Assembly: GCA_044507115.1 (NCBI GenBank) | Contig: JBIQJZ010000125.1 | Location: forward strand, 1 to 11,144 | Length of the DNA stretch: 11,144 nucleotides | Origin: Chryseosolibacter sp044507115 | GTDB lineage: Bacteria; Bacteroidota; Bacteroidia; Cytophagales; Cyclobacteriaceae | Direction: 5' to 3' | Shown here: piece by piece, positions 6,830 to 11,144 of the stretch | How the letters are laid out: each line of letters starts with the position of its first letter | Numbering within the stretch: position 1 is the stretch's first letter | The notes under the pieces: generated by a model | Told to the model about the DNA's origin: nothing | Database searches by the model: none | Seen by the model: only the letters and a program-made list of their open reading frames with translations | Translations under genes and position numbers: made by a program

Positions 6830-6955
6830 ATAAGTCATTGTTCCGCATCGCTAGAATTCTTGTCGGGGTGATGTTAACCTACCTTCCTATACCGCCTCCG
6901 GATGCCCGAAGCTCGTGCGTTCGAAGAACCCGAACACCAATTAAATTTTACCATA

Positions 6956-7150
6956 ATGAAAGAAGGAGTAGTAAAGTTCTTTAATAACTCAAAAGGTTTT
7001 GGGTTTATAAAGCCGTCCGATTCAGGCGAAGACATCTTTGTTCACCAAAGCGGTCTTATTGATGAAATTCGCGAAAATGACAAAGTGCAATTCGAAGTGG
7101 AAAAAGGAAGAAAGGGAATGAACGCCGTCAAGGTTCAGGTCATTCAGTAA
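6956..7150 (+). CDS. cold-shock domain protein (64 aa)
   Basis: Single-domain RNA/single-stranded-DNA-binding protein of the CspA family, acting in the cytoplasm as an RNA chaperone. The start MKEGVVKFFN at ATG 6956 is the usual family start. The nucleic-acid-binding motifs are KGFGFI (RNP1, about residues 13-18) and DIFVHQS (RNP2, about 28-34), followed by the typical V-x-F-E-V-E-x-G-x-K-G turn and a C-terminal A-V-x-V strand. An in-frame ATG at 6902 would add 18 residues unlike the family and is not preferred. It stands alone between the signalling operon and the permease, with its own candidate promoter and a strong terminator starting 15 bases after the stop. Confidence 0.95.
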   Translation: MKEGVVKFFNNSKGFGFIKPSDSGEDIFVHQSGLIDEIRENDKVQFEVEKGRKGMNAVKVQVIQ

Positions 7151-7165
7151 TAGATTCATATTGCG

Positions 7166-7209
7166 CAAACAAAAAAGCCCTCGGTTACTACCGATGGCTT
7201 TTTTGTTTG
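7166..7209 (+). terminator. strong rho-independent terminator after the cold-shock gene
   Basis: CAAACAAAAAAGCC (7166-7179) pairs perfectly with GGCTTTTTTGTTTG (7196-7209). After one mismatch, inner arms TCGGT (7181-7185) and ACCGA (7190-7194) pair around a TACT loop. A GC-rich core flanked by A and T tracts on both sides makes it look bidirectional. Confidence 0.92.
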
Positions 7210-7210
7210 G

Positions 7211-7260
7211 AGGAGAAAAAAAATCAATTCACCAGGCTGTTGCTTTCGTTTTTTTCTCCT
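7211..7260 (+). promoter_or_regulatory. 12-bp inverted repeat abutting the permease start
   Basis: AGGAGAAAAAAA (7211-7222) and TTTTTTTCTCCT (7249-7260) are exact reverse complements separated by 26 bases. The right arm ends at the base before ATG 7261. The left arm, preceded by GG, contains the only Shine-Dalgarno-like sequence (GGAGGAG, 7209-7215) in the leader, which the hairpin would hide. It may control translation or act as an attenuator; this is inference. Confidence 0.55.
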
Positions 7261-8625
7261 ATGTTACTGCTTGTTTATAAAACCAAGCGAGCCCACACCT
7301 TGCAATCGAATGAACTCAAGCGGACGCTTTCACCCACCATGTTGTGGGGGTTGGGTGTGGGGTATGTGATCTCCGGAATGTACTTCGGGTGGAACCTCGG
7401 GCTCGCGGAAGGAGGTACGCTCGGACTGGCGGTGGCGACGCTGTTTATCATCCTCCTTTATGTTACCTTCACCTTCAGCTACTCCGAGCTCGCTTGTGCG
7501 ATTCCGAAGGCCGGGGGCGCATTCGATTACGCGCATCGCGCATTGGGAAAAGACCTCGGGTTTGTCGCCGGGATCGCACAAAGCGTCGAGTTTATTTTTG
7601 CGCCGCCGGCAATAGCATTCGCCATCGGTGCCTACTTTAACTTATTCTTTCCTTCGATTCCGATCTTAGGTATTGCGATTTTTGCCTATGTGCTGTTCAC
7701 GGCGCTGAACATCTACGGTGTTCGGGCCGCAGCTATGTTTGAGTTGGTCATTACTATACTGGCGGTAGGCGAACTCCTGTTGTTTGCAGGATTAACCCTG
7801 CCGGAGTTTCAGTGGAGCAACCTGACGCAGAATGCCCTTCCTAACGGATGGGCTGGTGCGTTTGCTGCTATTCCCTTTGCGATCTGGTTCTTTCTGGCGA
7901 TCGAAGGTGTAGCCAACGTTGCGGAGGAAGCCGTAAACCCTCAGCGCACCATCCTCCTTGGATTCGGTTCGGCCATCCTCACGCTGGTCGTGCTTTGTAT
8001 CCTGACGTTCGTCTCTGCGGTCGGTGTCGCGGGCTGGGAAGCAATTGTATATACAGCCGATGGTAGCATGTCGGATTCGCCGCTCCCATTGGCTCTCGCG
8101 CAGGTCGTGGGGGAGAACAATGTTTTCTATCATCTGCTCATCACAGTTGGGTTATTCGGTTTGATCGCTTCATTTCATGGTATTATCCTGGTGGCAGGGC
8201 GGTCGACTTTTGAGTTTGGCCGAATGCGGTTCGCGCCCGCCTTCCTGGGAAAAGTGAATCCAACGTTCCGGACCCCGGCGAACGCCCTTCTCATAAATAT
8301 GGGTATCGGCATTCTCGCCCTCTTGACCGGCAAGACCGGCGAAATCATAACCATGTCGGTTTTCGGAGCGCTGACGCTCTACATCATCTCCATGATCGCA
8401 TTCCTCCGGTTGCGAAAAAAAGAACCCGATCTGCCGCGACCTTTCCGCGTTCCATTATACCCTGTCGCACCCTGGACGGCGCTCGTCATTGCTTCGGCGT
8501 CGTTCGTCGCAATGACCTTCTACAATCTGAAAGTCGCTGGAATTTATTGCCTGCTCGTTGCGGGATGCTTCGGAATATTTAAATTATGGCAACGCAATTC
8601 CCAAGACGACCACCAACAATCGTAA
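7261..8625 (+). CDS. eat: ethanolamine permease-like APC transporter (454 aa)
   Basis: Inner-membrane transporter of the amino acid/polyamine/organocation superfamily, closest by my recollection to the ethanolamine permease family. The length and about 12 hydrophobic segments fit. The first helix carries LGVGYVISGMYFGWNLGL, followed by FTFSYSELACAIPKAGGAF, FIFAPPAIAFAIGAYFN, PFAIWFFLAIEGVANVAEE and FHGIILVAGRSTFEFGRM, all strongly like that family. I start at ATG 7261. A longer frame to TTG 7207 would begin inside the preceding terminator and is unlikely. The ATG is not preceded by a usable Shine-Dalgarno but by the right arm of an inverted repeat. The stop lies 19 bases before the glutamine-synthetase-like gene, so the two are probably one operon, which points to import of the amine handled by the next enzymes. 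Related APC members carry other amines or amino acids, so the substrate is likely but not proven. Confidence 0.88.
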   Translation: MLLLVYKTKRAHTLQSNELKRTLSPTMLWGLGVGYVISGMYFGWNLGLAEGGTLGLAVATLFIILLYVTFTFSYSELACAIPKAGGAFDYAHRALGKDLGFVAGIAQSVEFIFAPPAIAFAIGAYFNLFFPSIPILGIAIFAYVLFTALNIYGVRAAAMFELVITILAVGELLLFAGLTLPEFQWSNLTQNALPNGWAGAFAAIPFAIWFFLAIEGVANVAEEAVNPQRTILLGFGSAILTLVVLCILTFVSAVGVAGWEAIVYTADGSMSDSPLPLALAQVVGENNVFYHLLITVGLFGLIASFHGIILVAGRSTFEFGRMRFAPAFLGKVNPTFRTPANALLINMGIGILALLTGKTGEIITMSVFGALTLYIISMIAFLRLRKKEPDLPRPFRVPLYPVAPWTALVIASASFVAMTFYNLKVAGIYCLLVAGCFGIFKLWQRNSQDDHQQS

Positions 8626-8644
8626 ACCCCAATACCCACACCCG

Positions 8645-10003
8645 ATGACATCGGAAGAAATTACCAATTATCTGAAACAACATCCCTCGGCCAGAGTGAA
8701 GATCGCTTTCACCGATATCGATGGAATACTCCGGGGAAAATATGTCTCCACTGAAAAATTTCTCTCTGCAATGGAAGGCGGATCCGGCTTCTGCGACGTA
8801 ATCTTCGGATGGGATGCCGCGGACCTCGCCTACGACAACGTGAAGTATACCGGGTGGCACACGGGGTATCCCGACGCGCCCGCACGCATTGACCTGTCTA
8901 CGTTTCGGAAGATTCCATGGGAGAATGATGTTCCCTTTTTTCTTGGAGATATTTCCGACCATCAGGGTCAACCTGCTGCGGTATGCCCCCGTCAATTGAT
9001 CAGAAAAGTGGCTGCCGATGCGGCCGATGCGGGTTTCAAGGTATACTGCTCCCAGGAGTTCGAATGGTTTAACTTCCGCGAAACACCGCAGTCCGCGGAG
9101 GAGAAGGGCTTTCGCGGGCTAACGCCGCTAACACCGGGGATGTTCGGATATTCTATCCTTCGAAGCACCTTGAACAATCCGTACTTCAACGACCTGTTCG
9201 AGTTGCTCGGCAAGTTTGGCGTTCCCCTGGAGGGTCTGCATACCGAAACCGGACCTGGCGTGTTTGAAGCGGCTATCCGATATAGCGACCTCGTTGAGGC
9301 CGCCGACCGCGCTGTGTTGTTCAAAACTGCCGTCAAGGAGATCGCCTATCGGCACGGCATAATGGCAACCTTCATGGCAAAGATCAGCGAACACCTGCCG
9401 GGATGCGGCGGACACGTTCATCAGAGTTTGTGGAGCGAAGACGGAAAGCGGAACCTCTTCCGCGACGAACGCGAAGAGTCTGGGATCAGCAAACTGATGA
9501 AGCAATACCTCGCCGGACAGTTGTACTGTCTTCCGCACCTTCTCCCGATCTATGCGCCTACTGTAAACAGTTACAAGAGATTGGTAGAAGGTGCCTGGGC
9601 GCCGACTACACTAACCTGGGGAATCGATAATCGAACCGTTGCAATCCGCGTGTTGTGCAATGGTGAGAAATCGGCGCGGATTGAAACGCGGGTGATCGGG
9701 TCGGATGCGAATCCGTACCTGGCGATGGCGGCGGCGGTCGCATCGGGACTCTACGGTATCAAAAACAATTTGGAACTATCGCAACCTCCGACACGAGGCA
9801 ACGGCTACCGTGAGTACTCGCACGGCACACTTCCGACCAACCTGTATGACGCGACGCAACAGATGAAACGTTCGGAAGTCGCAAAGGAAATCCTCGGCGC
9901 CGACTTCGTCGAGCACTTTACCCATACACGCGAATGGGAATGGAGGCAATCGCTGAAAGCTGTAACCGATTGGGAATTCCGGCGGTACTTTGAAATAATA
10001 TAA
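8645..10003 (+). CDS. glutamine-synthetase-like gamma-glutamyl-amine ligase (452 aa)
   Basis: ATP-dependent ligase of the glutamine synthetase fold, probably joining the gamma-carboxyl of glutamate to an amine. Beta-grasp N-terminus with FTDIDGILRGKYVS (22-35). Metal/substrate residues by eye alignment: E138 and E140 (EFEWF), E201 and E208 (HTETGPGVFE), H257 and H259 (GGHVHQS), R312 (NSYKRL), and RIETRVIGSDANPYLAMAA (345-363). Where bacterial glutamine synthetase has the flap glutamate that helps bind ammonia (E327 in RLVPGxEAP), this protein has RLVEGAWAP with W318, as I recall for PuuA/GlnA4/FluG-like enzymes that use bulkier amines. It is therefore unlikely to be the housekeeping enzyme, although a Tyr (Y401, NLYDA) sits near the adenylylation position. 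ATG 8645 gives normal length; upstream starts lie in the permease gene. Permease before and alcohol dehydrogenase after suggest ethanolamine as the amine; putrescine or another amine is possible. Confidence 0.85.
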   Translation: MTSEEITNYLKQHPSARVKIAFTDIDGILRGKYVSTEKFLSAMEGGSGFCDVIFGWDAADLAYDNVKYTGWHTGYPDAPARIDLSTFRKIPWENDVPFFLGDISDHQGQPAAVCPRQLIRKVAADAADAGFKVYCSQEFEWFNFRETPQSAEEKGFRGLTPLTPGMFGYSILRSTLNNPYFNDLFELLGKFGVPLEGLHTETGPGVFEAAIRYSDLVEAADRAVLFKTAVKEIAYRHGIMATFMAKISEHLPGCGGHVHQSLWSEDGKRNLFRDEREESGISKLMKQYLAGQLYCLPHLLPIYAPTVNSYKRLVEGAWAPTTLTWGIDNRTVAIRVLCNGEKSARIETRVIGSDANPYLAMAAAVASGLYGIKNNLELSQPPTRGNGYREYSHGTLPTNLYDATQQMKRSEVAKEILGADFVEHFTHTREWEWRQSLKAVTDWEFRRYFEII

Positions 10004-10051
10004 TTCCCTTTTCCGTGGCGCAACGGTTCTTATTTGTGCGCAAGTGACTTT

Positions 10052-11144
10052 ATGAGCTACGACACGATTTACCAGTACAACTTCCCGACGACCATCCGTT
10101 TTGGCGCCGGGGCGAGCAAGGAACTACCTGACTATCTCGCAAAAAACGGACTGCGTCGGCCCCTGATCGTTACCGATCCCGTGGTCGCGCAACTGGGATT
10201 CTTCCGGGATATAGTCGGTGATCTCGAACGCAGAGGACTAGCGGGCGAAATCTTCTCCGATATACACAAGAATCCAGTAAAGTCGGACGTATACAAAGGG
10301 ACCGACGTTTTTGACGCAGCCGGATGCGACGTGATAATCGGGATCGGCGGAGGTGCCGCCCTCGATGTGGCCCGTGCAATTGTGTTGCGTGTCAACCACC
10401 GTGAAGACCTGTTTGTGTATGACGACCTGATTGGTGGTGACGTCTACGTCACCAACGACGTCCCTCATTTTGTCACGATTCCAACAACGGCAGGTACGGG
10501 TAGTGAAGTCGGACGAAGTGCGATCATTTCGGATGACGACACACACCAGAAGAAAATACTGTTTTCTCCAAAGCTTTTGGCTAAAGTTGTTTTCGCGGAT
10601 CCGCTCCTGACGATGGAACTGCCTGCTTTTGTCACCGCCGCAACGGGCATGGATGCTCTGACGCACAATATGGAGGCCTATCTCGCCAAGATGCAACATC
10701 CCATGTGCGAAGGTATCGCCCTCCAGGGCATGACGCTGATTGCTGAAGCAATTGAGACTGCCGTTAACAAACCGGATGTCGCGTCGCGCTGGAAGATGTT
10801 GATGGGCTCTATGATGGGCGCCGTCGCCTTTCAAAAGGGCCTTGGCGTGGTGCATTCGCTGGCGCATCCGCTCTCGACATTGCTTGACACCCACCACGGG
10901 TTGGCCAACGCAGTTGCCATTCCCTATGGAATGGAGTTTAATATCGAAGGCTGTGAAGAGAAGTTCTCCCAGATCGCGAGGTCTCTCCGCTTGCCGAAAG
11001 AGTCCGGAGCAGGGGTGGTTGATTTCCTTTTCGACCTCAACACGCGCATCAACATCCCGCACCGGATGAGCGATATCGGGGTGCGCGCGGAACACGTCGA
11101 GCAACTCGCGGATCTCGCAATTGCCGATTTCGCTCATCCCAACA
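10052..11144 (+). CDS. iron-containing alcohol dehydrogenase (partial, C-terminus off window)
   Basis: NAD(P)-dependent dehydrogenase of the group III (FucO/AdhB-like) family; 364 residues are visible and about 20 are likely missing. The frame is open from ATG 10052 to the edge. The N-terminal nucleotide domain has TIRFGAGASKEL, VTDP (40-43) and IGIGGGAALD (96-105), where the usual GGGS serine is alanine. TIPTTAGTGSEV (143-153 area) follows. The metal ligands are all present: D201 and H205 in GMDALTHNMEAY, H268 in VVHSLAHPL, H282 in DTHHGLANA, with the same spacing as in E. coli FucO. It lies 48 bases after the ligase gene on the same strand. In this setting it could oxidise the free hydroxyl of a gamma-glutamylated amino alcohol to the aldehyde; family members also use simple alcohols such as lactaldehyde/propanediol or methanol, so the substrate is inferred from context only. 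Confidence 0.93.
   Translation, partial: MSYDTIYQYNFPTTIRFGAGASKELPDYLAKNGLRRPLIVTDPVVAQLGFFRDIVGDLERRGLAGEIFSDIHKNPVKSDVYKGTDVFDAAGCDVIIGIGGGAALDVARAIVLRVNHREDLFVYDDLIGGDVYVTNDVPHFVTIPTTAGTGSEVGRSAIISDDDTHQKKILFSPKLLAKVVFADPLLTMELPAFVTAATGMDALTHNMEAYLAKMQHPMCEGIALQGMTLIAEAIETAVNKPDVASRWKMLMGSMMGAVAFQKGLGVVHSLAHPLSTLLDTHHGLANAVAIPYGMEFNIEGCEEKFSQIARSLRLPKESGAGVVDFLFDLNTRINIPHRMSDIGVRAEHVEQLADLAIADFAHPN

Noticed and set aside
7207..7260. Extended TTG start for the permease, giving 18 extra residues
   Set aside because: It would begin within the T tract of the cold-shock terminator, and the added residues are not typical of APC transporters; ATG 7261 is preferred.
8558..8644. Upstream in-frame start for the glutamine-synthetase-like protein
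   Set aside because: It would overlap the permease gene by about 68 bases, and the extra N-terminal sequence does not look like the family; ATG 8645 gives the normal length.
7261..10003. Microcompartment-type ethanolamine utilisation (eut) locus
   Set aside because: No EutBC lyase, shell protein or cobalamin-related gene is present; the ligase and dehydrogenase point to a different chemistry.
8645..10003. Housekeeping glutamine synthetase (glnA)
   Set aside because: The flap glutamate is replaced by Trp, the substrate-binding segment reads RIETR rather than the usual form, and the neighbours are a permease and an alcohol dehydrogenase rather than nitrogen-control genes.
10238..11137. 299-codon open frame on the minus strand
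   Set aside because: It lies entirely opposite the alcohol dehydrogenase, whose metal ligands and nucleotide motifs are intact on the plus strand. Its translation shows no family features, and it is a by-product of the codon pattern.

Overview
The window looks like chromosomal DNA of a member of the Bacteroidota with moderate, near-balanced G+C, probably on the Cytophagales/Chitinophagales side. Three things suggest this: a 64-residue cold-shock protein of the Bacteroidota type, a promoter close to the TAnnTTTG form used in this phylum, and mostly weak or absent Shine-Dalgarno sequences. An exported protein widely labelled 'asparagine synthetase B' in these bacteria is also present. The taxonomic call is inference from family resemblance, not from a search. 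No rRNA, tRNA, CRISPR array or insertion sequence was seen.

Layout. Positions 1-1119 (minus strand) hold a compact run of three genes read leftward: an 81-residue protein, a 75-residue protein and the start of the exported 'asparagine synthetase B'-like protein, which is cut by the window edge. Positions 1120-1493 form an AT-rich divergent control region with two 18-bp operator-like palindromes, TTGTG-N8-CACAA, whose centres are 53 bp apart. Each overlaps the -10 of one candidate divergent promoter. Positions 1494-6725 (plus strand) are a signalling operon: a 1338-residue membrane hybrid histidine kinase (NIT-type sensor, HAMP, GAF, long coiled coil, HisKA/HATPase, three receiver domains), a single-domain response regulator, and a CheR-type methyltransferase whose start overlaps the regulator's end. 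No chemoreceptor or cheB is in view. cheR contains a 35-bp near-perfect palindrome at its conserved T-E-M-F-R-D segment. Positions 6956-7209 are a cold-shock gene and its strong hairpin terminator.

Positions 7261-11144 (plus strand) are a catabolic cluster: an ethanolamine-type APC permease, a glutamine-synthetase-like ligase with a tryptophan where glutamine synthetase has its flap glutamate, and an iron-containing alcohol dehydrogenase cut by the window end. These three fit a pathway in which an imported amino alcohol such as ethanolamine is gamma-glutamylated, its hydroxyl is oxidised to an aldehyde, and the product is later oxidised and hydrolysed. This would resemble the GlnA4-initiated route proposed in Streptomyces and would not need EutBC or a microcompartment. 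The aldehyde dehydrogenase and gamma-glutamyl hydrolase it predicts would lie beyond the right edge. The substrate assignment is inference.
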